DNA of 64,000 bases from CAYNNQ01 sp051748085 (GTDB lineage Bacteria > Desulfobacterota > Desulfovibrionia > Desulfovibrionales > Desulfonatronovibrionaceae), in assembly GCA_051748085.1 (NCBI GenBank), contig JBNJHA010000003.1, forward strand, positions 1 through 64,000. Direction: 5' to 3'. The notes beneath the pieces were generated by a model. It did not search any database. It saw only the letters and a list, made by a program, of their open reading frames with translations, and was not told where the DNA came from. The position numbers and the translations under genes were made by a program. This document shows, in pieces, positions 17,164 to 25,287 of this stretch. Position 1 is the stretch's first letter. The number at the start of each line of letters is the position of its first letter.

Positions 17164-17628
17164 TTAAATATCCCCGGTGTGGCCGAAACCGCCGCCGCCT
17201 CTTCGGGTGTCATCCAAATTGTCTGATAAGATAAAATCGGCCTGATAGACCGGCAGAAAAACCATTTGGGCGACCCTCTGTCCTTGTACGATGGTTCTGC
17301 CTTCTTCGGATGTATTCAAAAGGGAGACGATTATTTCTCCCCGGTAGTCAGGGTCTATTACGCCAACACCCTGACTGACCACAAGGCCTTTTTTGGTCCC
17401 CAGTCCGCTTCGGGAAAATATAAAACCGGCGATTCCCGGAGAGTCAATTTGTATGGCTATCCCCGCGGGAAAAGGATAGCGTTTTTGCGGCGGAACAAAT
17501 ATTTTCTTCTCCGGCATGCAGGCCCGCAAATCCACTCCTGCTGAATGTTCAGTCGCATAATCAATGGCGTGTTCTCGGGAAAAAGCGGTCAGATATTTGA
17601 TCTTTACTTTTATCTTGGGGATGGACAT
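17164..17628 (-). CDS. dut: dUTP diphosphatase Dut
   Basis: Hydrolyses dUTP to dUMP, keeping uracil out of DNA and feeding thymidylate synthesis. The 154-residue trimeric-type enzyme shows the five motifs in order: HSAGVDLRA, FSRSGLGTKKG, GVIDPDYRGEI, GQRVAQMVF, and the C-terminal RRGGGGFGHTG. The ATG is preceded by AAGGAT. It lies 73 bp upstream of argD on the same strand, possibly co-transcribed. Confidence 0.94.
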   Translation of the reverse strand: MSIPKIKVKIKYLTAFSREHAIDYATEHSAGVDLRACMPEKKIFVPPQKRYPFPAGIAIQIDSPGIAGFIFSRSGLGTKKGLVVSQGVGVIDPDYRGEIIVSLLNTSEEGRTIVQGQRVAQMVFLPVYQADFILSDNLDDTRRGGGGFGHTGDI

Positions 17629-18150
17629 GCTTATATCCTTCTTAAGTCATTTACTGTTGGGACCTATTAAAAAAATAGGCGCATATAAAAGCAAAAAGAG
17701 GTGAAGAGGTCAATAAAATTCACAGGAAAATTCGAGGGACCATATTTTTTTGAAGAGGTCAATATTTGTAGTATTATTTTTTTGCATTGTCTTTTGTTTG
17801 GTATAGTTACGTGAAAAAGCTAAAATTCAATTAATTCCAAATTATTAAATTTTGTGTTTGTTTGCCGATTTTTATGTTCGGGCAACAGCTTTTTTTGTCA
17901 ATTAATGAGGTCAGGCAAATTTTTGTCTGAATCCGGAATGAATTGTATCTTGCTTTTTATGGGTATCATTGGCAATAATTTTTATATACTTGTTTGGCTC
18001 GGATTTTTTAAAGCGATTCCGGTTCAGATTAAAGTCGAGTTTAGACGCGAAGCAGGTTTGCAGTGAAAAGTATGCAAGTTGATCTTTTGCTTTGTAAAAA
18101 CTAATTATAACTGACTAAATTTAATATATTAAGCTCCAGTAAGGAGGAGT
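17629..18150. other. AT-rich intergenic region between divergent dut and glgP
   Basis: Some 520 bp with no convincing gene; a 70-codon frame at 17854-18066 has no ribosome-binding site or protein-like composition. It holds the upstream regions of dut (minus) and glgP (plus) and a 14-bp direct repeat described separately. Confidence 0.6.
17702..17764 (+). promoter_or_regulatory. 14-bp direct repeat, possible operator
   Basis: TGAAGAGGTCAATA occurs exactly at 17702-17715 and again at 17751-17764, 49 bp apart start to start. A looser AATGAGGTCAGG lies near 17905. Position upstream of dut and glgP suggests a binding-site pair, but no regulator is identified. Confidence 0.35.
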
Positions 18151-20724
18151 ATGATGCGACCGGTGCAAATTTACAGCGTTATTCCACGCCTGCCAGAGAA
18201 TATGACCCCTTTATGGGATTTGGCTTATAATTTCTGGTTTACCTGGAGACATGAAATCCAGGATCTTTTCAGCCAGATGGATATTTCCTTGTGGAAAAGA
18301 AGTCGAAGCAATCCGGTCTGGTTTCTGAATCATCTGGATCAGGATATTTTAGAAGAATTGAGCAAAGATGCCTTTTTTCTGGAAAGACTGAACACAATAC
18401 ATCAGCAGTTAAGCGATTACCAGGCCGAATCCGCTACACTGCTTGATGTTCAACTCGGGCAGAGAGAACCAGTCGTTGCCTATTTCAGCGCTGAATTTGG
18501 TATTTGTCTATGCCTGCCAATATATTCCGGCGGACTTGGAGTCCTGGCCGGAGACCATTTGAAGTCTTCGAGCGATATGAACATTCCTCTGGTCGGCATC
18601 GGATTGTGTTACCAACATGGTTATTTCAGACAATATATGACCAGTGATGGCTGGCAACAGGAACGTTATCCCATAAACGACTTTGAGCAAATGCCCCTGA
18701 CTCTTGTTCGGGGCGCGGATAACAGTCCGGTAACCATTAATGTGCAATTGGAGGAGCGAATTGTTTATTCCCGAATCTGGAAAGCCAGAGTAGGGCGGGT
18801 GGATTTGTATCTACTGGATGCCAATGTAGAGGAAAATGATCCCCAGGACCGGGTGCTGACCAGCCAACTTTACGGCGGTGACCTGGAGATGCGTCTCAAG
18901 CAGGAAATATTGCTTGGGATCGGCGGCGTAAGGGCTTTACGGGCACTGAATCTGAGCCCGAAGGTCATACATATGAACGAGGGACATTCAGCTTTTGCCG
19001 GCCTGGAGAGGATCCGGACTTTTATGAGCGAGCAGGGTTTGTCCTTTGAGTCGGCACAGGAGATAACCGCTTCAAGTACTGTGTTTACAACGCATACTCC
19101 GGTTCCCGCCGGAAACGATCGTTTCCCGCCGGAATTGATGCAGCAGTTTTTCGAGGGTTATGCTCAGAAACTGGGTCTGGCTTTCAAAGTCCTTCTGGCC
19201 CTTGGCCGTGAGGACCCCCGAAGCGACCGGGAGCATTTTTGCATGACGGTTCTTGCGCTTCGTTTGTCCCGGTTTAACAACGGAGTCAGTGTCTTGCACA
19301 GCAAAGTCTCGCAGCGGATGTGGAAAAAGGTCTGGCCGAGATATCCGGAGGATGACGTGCCCATTGGGGCGATTACAAACGGAGTGCATATTCCTACCTG
19401 GGTCGCGCCGGACATGTCCGATCTTTTTGATCGCTATCTGGGGGTGAACTGGCGGGAAGATCCGGATTGTAACCGGGTTTGGAAGCAGGCTGATTCAATA
19501 CCCGACGCGGAATTATGGCGGACCCACGAGCGGTTGCGGGAACGCCTGGTTGATTTTGTCCGCAGCCGTTTGAAGGACCAGGTGCTGGCCAGGAACGGCA
19601 GACGGTATGACATGCAGATGGCTGAAGAAGTTCTTGATCCCAGTGCGTTGACCATTGGTTTCGCCCGCAGGTTTGCAACCTATAAACGGGCAAATCTGAT
19701 TTTGAAGGATACAAAAAGACTGATGGAATTCATCAAGGACAAGAAATATCCGGTTCAATTTATTTTTGCGGGTAAAGCCCATCCCAAGGACGTGGAAGGC
19801 AAAAAGATTATCCAGCAGATTATTCAGCTTTGCCAGACGGCTGAATGCCGCAATAGTTTAGTCTTTATTGAGGACTATGATCTTGAAGTGGCTCAGTACA
19901 TGCTGGAAGGATGCGATGTATGGCTGAACACGCCGCGCAGGCCGATGGAAGCGTGCGGAACAAGCGGCATGAAGGCCGTGGCCAACGGAGTGCTGAATTT
20001 CAGCACGGTGGATGGTTGGTGGGCTGAAGTCTATGACTCAAAAGAAAATCTGGGATGGTCCATTGGCAGCGGAGAGGAATATGAGAATAATGATTATCAG
20101 GATTTCATAGAAAGCCAGGTAATTTACAATACGTTGGCAAATGATCTGATTTCTCTTTTTTACGAACGCGGGCACGGGAATTTACCCCGGGCCTGGATTG
20201 CAATGATGAAAAGGGGCTTTATGCATTTGGCCCCTGAATACAACGCGCACAGAATGGTCATTGATTATGTGACTAATGCCTATAAACCGGCGGTGGATAA
20301 TTATGACAATCTTGTTCAGGACGATTTCCAGCCGGCAAAGGATCTGGCTGCCTGGCGCATGGAACTTATGACTAAATGGGGAGAAATAAAAATTCGCAAT
20401 GTTAGAGCCGGCCAGGACGGTGAAATATTTTCCGATCAAGAGATCGAGGTAACCGCAGAAGTTTATCTCAACGGCCTCACGGCAGAAGATGTCAGTGTTG
20501 AAATCTATGCCGGGGAAGTTGATTTTGAAGGTGATTTTTCAAATCGTAAAACAATAAGCATGGACGTGACCGGAAGCACACCGGATGACTGGACTGTTTA
20601 TACCGGAAAGGTCTCGCCCGAGTTAACCGGGCGTTTTGGCTATACGGTGCGCGCGCTTCCTCATCATCCGCTTCTGCAGGATCCGCATTGCCTGGGGCTT
20701 ATCTGTTGGGCTTCGGAGCACTAG
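18151..20724 (+). CDS. glgP: alpha-glucan (glycogen/maltodextrin) phosphorylase GlgP
   Basis: An 857-residue GT35 enzyme that releases glucose-1-phosphate from glycogen using phosphate and PLP. The N-terminus (LWDLAYNFWFTWRHEIQDLF) is the DUF3417 extension typical of the shorter bacterial alpha-glucan phosphorylase type. YFSAEFGI and YSGGLGVLAGDHLKSSSDM follow. The PLP-lysine lies in ACGTSGMKAVANGVLN. The ribosome-binding site GGAGG serves ATG 18151 or, with better spacing, ATG 18154. It pairs functionally with glgA upstream in the window. Confidence 0.92.
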   Translation: MMRPVQIYSVIPRLPENMTPLWDLAYNFWFTWRHEIQDLFSQMDISLWKRSRSNPVWFLNHLDQDILEELSKDAFFLERLNTIHQQLSDYQAESATLLDVQLGQREPVVAYFSAEFGICLCLPIYSGGLGVLAGDHLKSSSDMNIPLVGIGLCYQHGYFRQYMTSDGWQQERYPINDFEQMPLTLVRGADNSPVTINVQLEERIVYSRIWKARVGRVDLYLLDANVEENDPQDRVLTSQLYGGDLEMRLKQEILLGIGGVRALRALNLSPKVIHMNEGHSAFAGLERIRTFMSEQGLSFESAQEITASSTVFTTHTPVPAGNDRFPPELMQQFFEGYAQKLGLAFKVLLALGREDPRSDREHFCMTVLALRLSRFNNGVSVLHSKVSQRMWKKVWPRYPEDDVPIGAITNGVHIPTWVAPDMSDLFDRYLGVNWREDPDCNRVWKQADSIPDAELWRTHERLRERLVDFVRSRLKDQVLARNGRRYDMQMAEEVLDPSALTIGFARRFATYKRANLILKDTKRLMEFIKDKKYPVQFIFAGKAHPKDVEGKKIIQQIIQLCQTAECRNSLVFIEDYDLEVAQYMLEGCDVWLNTPRRPMEACGTSGMKAVANGVLNFSTVDGWWAEVYDSKENLGWSIGSGEEYENNDYQDFIESQVIYNTLANDLISLFYERGHGNLPRAWIAMMKRGFMHLAPEYNAHRMVIDYVTNAYKPAVDNYDNLVQDDFQPAKDLAAWRMELMTKWGEIKIRNVRAGQDGEIFSDQEIEVTAEVYLNGLTAEDVSVEIYAGEVDFEGDFSNRKTISMDVTGSTPDDWTVYTGKVSPELTGRFGYTVRALPHHPLLQDPHCLGLICWASEH

Positions 20725-20731
20725 GAAATCG

Positions 20732-21475
20732 ATGGGCAAGAAACGAGCCGATTCTCTGGTTTATTCCAAAGGCTTAAGTAATTCGCGGGAAAAAGCCAAA
20801 AGACAGATCATGGCCGGTCAGGTATATGTGTGCAGGGACGGGGAGAAGCTGCTGGTAGCCAAGCCCGGCCAAATGCTGGACCCGGATGTTGATTTTTATA
20901 TAAAGCAGCCGCAGCGTTTTGTCAGTCGTGGGGGATACAAGCTCGAGACAGCGATTAAATCTTTTGATATTGATTTCACCGCCAGTATTGTTTTGGATGT
21001 TGGTGCCTCCACGGGCGGATTTACGGATTGCGCCCTGCAGTACGGAGCGGATAAGATTTATGCCCTGGATGTCGGATATGGCCAGCTGGACTACAGACTA
21101 CGTTCAGATTCAAGGGTGATTAATCTTGAGCGGATCAATATTCGGCACGCGCCCCCTGAAATTATCCCGGAAAAAGTTGATTTCCTGGTTATGGACTGTT
21201 CGTTTATTTCGCTACGCATGGCCTTGCCGCCAGCTTTGAAATTCTTGAAAAGCGATGGACGAATTGTGGTTCTGGTAAAGCCGCAATTTGAAGTCTCGCG
21301 CGGAAACGCCCCCAAGGGGGTAGTACGATGTCTGGAAACAAGAGAAGCCGCAGTGGACAATGTTGTCCAATTCATTGGCGGGGAGCTGGCTCTTGCGGTT
21401 AAGGGCCGAGTCGCCTCCAGCATACTCGGCCCGAAAGGCAATCAGGAATACTTGCTATATTGCGCCTATGAATAG
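20732..21475 (+). CDS. tlyA: TlyA-family RNA 2'-O-methyltransferase
   Basis: A 247-residue protein with an N-terminal S4 RNA-binding domain (residues about 1-65; SREKAKRQIMAGQVYV) and an FtsJ-like methyltransferase domain (VLDVGASTGGFTDCALQYGA, then ALDVGYGQLDYRLRSD and DCSFISLR). The family methylates ribosomal RNA riboses (C1409 of 16S and C1920 of 23S in mycobacteria) and is often misnamed haemolysin. The ATG at 20732 is 7 bp after glgP and gives the normal length; the frame is open from 20636. It overlaps trmH by 8 bases. Confidence 0.88.
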   Translation: MGKKRADSLVYSKGLSNSREKAKRQIMAGQVYVCRDGEKLLVAKPGQMLDPDVDFYIKQPQRFVSRGGYKLETAIKSFDIDFTASIVLDVGASTGGFTDCALQYGADKIYALDVGYGQLDYRLRSDSRVINLERINIRHAPPEIIPEKVDFLVMDCSFISLRMALPPALKFLKSDGRIVVLVKPQFEVSRGNAPKGVVRCLETREAAVDNVVQFIGGELALAVKGRVASSILGPKGNQEYLLYCAYE

Positions 21476-22076
21476 AAAAGACGCCCTTGCGGCTTTCACA
21501 ACGGAACGACGTAAACAGAAGATACGCACAGTCCTTGAAAACAGGCAGAAAGATTTGACATTGGTGATGAATAATATTCATGATCCGCATAATGTCTCAG
21601 CCATGCTTCGCAGTTGTGATGCTTTCGGAATACAAAATGTGCATCTGCTGTACACGAATGAATCATTTCCTTTTCTGGGAAAAAAATCTTCCGCTTCATC
21701 CAAAAAATGGGTGGACGTATTCAGGCATACAAATGCATCCAAAATGGCAGCAGAATTAAAATCCTGCGGCATGCGGGTCTTGTACGCCGGTTTGGGTCAA
21801 AAGTCATTGAGTCTCACCCAGGTTGACTTTTGCCTTCCGACCGCCGTTGTTCTGGGCAATGAGCATCGAGGCGTGGATGATGAACTGAAGCGGGTAAGCG
21901 ATGGAGAATTGCATATCCCCATGCAGGGAATGGTGCAAAGTTTCAATGTTTCCGTGGCCGCGGCGATAATTTTATATGAAGCTTGGCGGCAGCGCAGCGC
22001 ATCGGGCCTGTATGAAAGCCATTCATTTTCAAGAACGGAACTGGAAAATTATTATGAAAGGTGGATAAGGAAATAA
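21468..22076 (+). CDS. trmH: TrmH-family tRNA/rRNA 2'-O-methyltransferase (SpoU)
   Basis: A 202-residue SPOUT enzyme with the three knotted-fold motifs: NNIHDPHNVSAMLRSCDAFG, VVLGNEHRGVDDEL, and LHIPMQGMVQSFNVSVAAAI. The length and C-terminal extension fit TrmH, which methylates G18 of tRNA, better than the longer RlmB. The ATG at 21468 overlaps the tlyA stop. The frame is open from 21360, but that part is antisense-like tlyA coding. It is the second gene of the tlyA-trmH-aroK-aroC run. Confidence 0.88.
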   Translation: MNRKDALAAFTTERRKQKIRTVLENRQKDLTLVMNNIHDPHNVSAMLRSCDAFGIQNVHLLYTNESFPFLGKKSSASSKKWVDVFRHTNASKMAAELKSCGMRVLYAGLGQKSLSLTQVDFCLPTAVVLGNEHRGVDDELKRVSDGELHIPMQGMVQSFNVSVAAAIILYEAWRQRSASGLYESHSFSRTELENYYERWIRK

Positions 22077-22092
22077 GAAGGGAGATTGACCA

Positions 22093-22638
22093 ATGCCTGG
22101 TATGGAAAAGAATATATATTTTATTGGTCCTCGCGCCAGCGGGAAGACTAGCGTCGGACAGGAATTGGCCGCCCGTATCGGCTGGGATTTTCTGGATCTG
22201 GACGAGGAGATAGTTTCCCGGGCTGGCCAAAGTATCGCCGGCATCGTCGAAAAAAATGGCTGGGAATATTTCCGCCGTCTGGAAGCCGAAGCCCTTAAAC
22301 GCGCCTGCACCCGTTCGCGGCACGTTGTGTCCGCCGGGGGCGGAGTCGTGGAAAAGGCTGAAAATCGAAATATTTTGCAGGAAAACGGAAAAGTGTTTTT
22401 ATTGACCAGCGAGGTCAAGGTTTTGCTCAACAGATTGCAGGCTGACAACGATGAGCAAATGCGGCCGCGCTTAACGGACAAAGGGGTTGAGGATGAACTT
22501 GAAGAAATAATGCAGGCAAGATTGCCCCTTTATCTTGAATGCGCCGAATATATACTTGACGCGGATAGGACAGTCGAGAGCCTGGTTGAGGAAATCGAAA
22601 TAATTCTTGAACTGGACGAGGAAGAAACTGACGATTGA
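22093..22638 (+). CDS. aroK: shikimate kinase
   Basis: Phosphorylates shikimate at the 3-hydroxyl with ATP. The 181-residue P-loop protein has the Walker A GPRASGKTS near the N-terminus, DLDEEIVSRAGQSIAGI for shikimate binding, and SAGGGVV as the conserved glycine loop. R-P-R-L-T near the lid (MRPRLTDKG) is typical. The acidic tail (LELDEEETDD) is unusual. An ATG preceded by GGGAG supports the start. It precedes aroC by 71 bp, so both act in the same pathway. Confidence 0.92.
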   Translation: MPGMEKNIYFIGPRASGKTSVGQELAARIGWDFLDLDEEIVSRAGQSIAGIVEKNGWEYFRRLEAEALKRACTRSRHVVSAGGGVVEKAENRNILQENGKVFLLTSEVKVLLNRLQADNDEQMRPRLTDKGVEDELEEIMQARLPLYLECAEYILDADRTVESLVEEIEIILELDEEETDD

Positions 22639-22709
22639 AGGTTCCGGGACAGAGAAAAAAAAGAAGGTTTGACATTTTATGGCGTTATTAAGAGTGCTTA
22701 GGAGAAATC

Positions 22710-23813
22710 ATGGGCGGTGATTGTTTCGGACGCTTGTTCACATTGACCACATTCGGTGAATCGCACGGTTCGGGTCTGGGCGGTATTGTACAGGGTTGTC
22801 CGGCCGGATTGGGCGTAAGCGAAGAGGCCATCCAGGAAGAGCTGGACAAACGGCGTCCCGGACAGGGCGGGGCAAGCACGATGAGAAAGGAAAAGGACAG
22901 GATAAATATCCTTTCCGGAGTGTTTGAAGGCCGGACAACCGGGACTGCAATCGGATTTTATATCCAAAATGAAGACAAAAAAAGTCAGGATTATTCAAAA
23001 ATAAAGGATATATACCGCCCCGGGCACGGAGATTTCACCTATCAGGCTAAGTATGGTCTGCGCGATTACCGTGGAGGCGGACGCTCTTCAGGCCGGGAAA
23101 CCGTGTCTAGAGTGGCCGGGGGGGCGATTGCCGGAATTTTGCTTCGGTCCATGGGCATTGAGGCGGCTGCCTTTACTCTGGAAATGGGCGGGATTGCGGC
23201 TAAAGAAATCGAGGTGAACGGAATAGCAGAACGTCCCTATTTCGCGGCGTGCGATGCCGTGGTATCCGCATGGGATGAACGTATCCGGGAGGTCAAAAAG
23301 CAGGGTGATTCCATAGGAGGGGTGGTTGAGGTCCGCGTTTCCGGGGTTCCGGCCGGGCTGGGCGAACCGGTTATGGACAAGCTTGATGCCCGTCTTGCCT
23401 ACGCGCTTATGGGCATAGGCGCGGTTAAAGGCGTTGAAATAGGTTCCGGTTTTGCTTCCGCCCGCAGCCTTGGAAGTCAGAACAATGATGAAATTGCTGC
23501 GGAAGGTTTTTCAAGCAATAATGCCGGAGGGATTCTAGCCGGAATCTCAAGCGGACAGGAAATAGTGGTTCGCGCCGCCGTCAAACCCATTCCGTCCATT
23601 TCCAGGGAACAGACAACCATTGATGCACAAGGCGGTGTCAGGAAAATCAATATAGTGGGACGTCACGATATATGCGCGATACCGCGAATAGTCCCGGTAA
23701 TAAAGGCCATGGTCCTTTTGACGCTTGCCGACATGAGTCTGTTGCACGATTCGCGCAAGAATTTCCGGTCCTGTGACGAAGGGAATGGATTTTCCAGTGC
23801 TTCATTCTCCTGA
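22710..23813 (+). CDS. aroC: chorismate synthase AroC
   Basis: Converts 5-enolpyruvylshikimate-3-phosphate to chorismate with reduced FMN. The chain has 367 residues. Signatures are GESHGSGLGGIVQG, RPGHGDFTYQAKYG, and YRGGGRSSGRETVSRVAGG. Near the C-terminus are ADMSLLHDSRKN and then a tail FRSCDEGNGFSSASFS. Part of the codons of that tail lie in the 30-bp dispersed repeat at 23777-23806, so the natural C-terminus may have been extended by repeat sequence. AGGAG precedes the ATG. Confidence 0.93.
   Translation: MGGDCFGRLFTLTTFGESHGSGLGGIVQGCPAGLGVSEEAIQEELDKRRPGQGGASTMRKEKDRINILSGVFEGRTTGTAIGFYIQNEDKKSQDYSKIKDIYRPGHGDFTYQAKYGLRDYRGGGRSSGRETVSRVAGGAIAGILLRSMGIEAAAFTLEMGGIAAKEIEVNGIAERPYFAACDAVVSAWDERIREVKKQGDSIGGVVEVRVSGVPAGLGEPVMDKLDARLAYALMGIGAVKGVEIGSGFASARSLGSQNNDEIAAEGFSSNNAGGILAGISSGQEIVVRAAVKPIPSISREQTTIDAQGGVRKINIVGRHDICAIPRIVPVIKAMVLLTLADMSLLHDSRKNFRSCDEGNGFSSASFS
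23777..23806 (-). repeat. 30-bp dispersed repeat, copy 2, inside the aroC 3' end
   Basis: Matches 7165-7194 at 26 of 30 positions. Here it lies within the last codons of aroC. Confidence 0.6.
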
Positions 23814-23858
23814 TTTTTATGAAAGGAATCGGTTCTGCTTCAATGCGCCGCGAATTGT

Positions 23859-25220
23859 TCAGCGTCTGGCCAGTCCGAATTTGCGCAGCTTGTATTGCAG
23901 GCTGCGTCTGCTTATTCCCAGATACGCAGCGGTTTTTTCCCGGTGATAGCCGTTTTTTTCCAGGGCCTGAATCAAAGCCTCCCTCTCGGCCTTTTCCAGA
24001 CTGTCCGTCTGCTCGAGTGCGTTTTGTCCCCGCTGTATTTTTGCGGGCAGGTCTCCCTGCTGCAGAACGTCTCCGTCAGTTAATATCAGAGCTCTTTCCA
24101 AGACATTCTCCAGTTCGCGAACATTACCCGGCCAGGAATAATCCTGTATGCAATTAAGAAATTGAGGAGAGATTCGGGGCGGCCTTTTTTTGTTTTTACG
24201 GCTCAGTCTTTTCAGCAACCAGGCTGCCAGGGAAGCTATGTCTTCTTTTCTTTTCCTTAACGGAGGCAGCTTGATTTCGATTACATTCAAGCGAAAGAAA
24301 AGGTCTTCCCGGAATTCTCCAGCGGAAATCAATTTCTCCAGCTCGCGGTTCGTCGCGGCCAAAATGCGTACATCGACCTTTACCGGTTGAATGCCTCCAA
24401 GAGGTTCAACCTCGCGTTCCTGGAGCGTGCGCAAGAGCTTGCCCTGTAAAGGGAGCGGCAATTCTCCAATTTCGTCCAGAAATAAAGTTCCTTTTTCGGC
24501 CAGTTCGAACCGTCCCGGCTTATTTTTCGTTGCTCCGGAAAAAGCGCCCTGGGTGTACCCGAATAATTCGCTTTCAAGCAGATTTTCCGGAATCGCCGCG
24601 CAGTTGACTTTGACAAGCGGTCCCCGGGATCGCGGGCTTTGTTCATGCAGGGCCCGGGCTACAAGCTCTTTGCCTGTGCCAGACTCTCCCTGTATCAAGA
24701 CGGTCGCCTCGCTTGGACCGACCCGGTCAATCAGGTTGAATACTTCCTGCATGGCCGGGCTCTCGCCAATCATTTTTTGCGGGTTTTCAGCAGATTTTTC
24801 CGAGTTTGTATTGTTGTACGAGTTGGTTAAGTAAGAACCATATTCGGCGGCCCTGTTCAGCAAGGCAATGAGTTCCTGATTGTCAGCCGGCTTTGTCAGG
24901 TAATCAAAAGCCCCCATTTTCATGGCTTCCACAGCCGAATCAATTGATCCGTAAGCGGTGAGCATTATTACCGGCGGCCCTATTGTTTCTTCTTGCAATC
25001 TGGATAGAAACGAGATTCCGTCCAGATGCGGCATACGGATGTCGGCCAGAACAACGTGCACTGGATGTTGTTTCAAAATTTGCAGGCCCTGCAGGCCGTT
25101 TTCGGCTTCCAATACCGTCCAGCCCTGATCCTGCATTACAGCTTTGATCATGAGGCGCAAAGGTTTCTCGTCATCCACGACAAGCAGAGTTTTGGCTGAT
25201 TTTGGTCCGTTCATGCTCAT
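23859..25220 (-). CDS. sigma-54-dependent response regulator (NtrC/ZraR class)
   Basis: A 453-residue three-domain regulator. The receiver domain (residues about 8-125) has the acidic pair, phospho-Asp in VLADIRMPHLDG and Lys in LTKPADN. The AAA+ domain has Walker A GESGTGKELVARAL and the sigma-54 contact loop reads GAFSGA instead of GAFTGA. A Fis-type helix-turn-helix ends the protein (EKTAAYLGISRRSLQYKLRKFG). It is downstream of its kinase, separated by 67 bp that contain a repeat half copy, and probably activates sigma-54 promoters. Confidence 0.92.
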   Translation of the reverse strand: MSMNGPKSAKTLLVVDDEKPLRLMIKAVMQDQGWTVLEAENGLQGLQILKQHPVHVVLADIRMPHLDGISFLSRLQEETIGPPVIMLTAYGSIDSAVEAMKMGAFDYLTKPADNQELIALLNRAAEYGSYLTNSYNNTNSEKSAENPQKMIGESPAMQEVFNLIDRVGPSEATVLIQGESGTGKELVARALHEQSPRSRGPLVKVNCAAIPENLLESELFGYTQGAFSGATKNKPGRFELAEKGTLFLDEIGELPLPLQGKLLRTLQEREVEPLGGIQPVKVDVRILAATNRELEKLISAGEFREDLFFRLNVIEIKLPPLRKRKEDIASLAAWLLKRLSRKNKKRPPRISPQFLNCIQDYSWPGNVRELENVLERALILTDGDVLQQGDLPAKIQRGQNALEQTDSLEKAEREALIQALEKNGYHREKTAAYLGISRRSLQYKLRKFGLARR

Positions 25221-25262
25221 GAAATGTTATACAAGGATCCTTGAGTTGCAAGTGTTAAATGA

Positions 25263-25287
25263 TTTTTTTATTCCAGTGAATAGTTAC
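25263..25287 (+). repeat. right half of the palindromic repeat in the kinase-regulator gap
   Basis: A T run then ATTCCAGTGAATAGTTAC. It directly abuts the kinase stop codon (25288-25290) and occupies the short gap to the response regulator gene. Confidence 0.6.

Noticed and set aside
17854..18066. 70-codon frame upstream of glgP
   Set aside because: No ribosome-binding site, AT-driven composition and no recognisable family.
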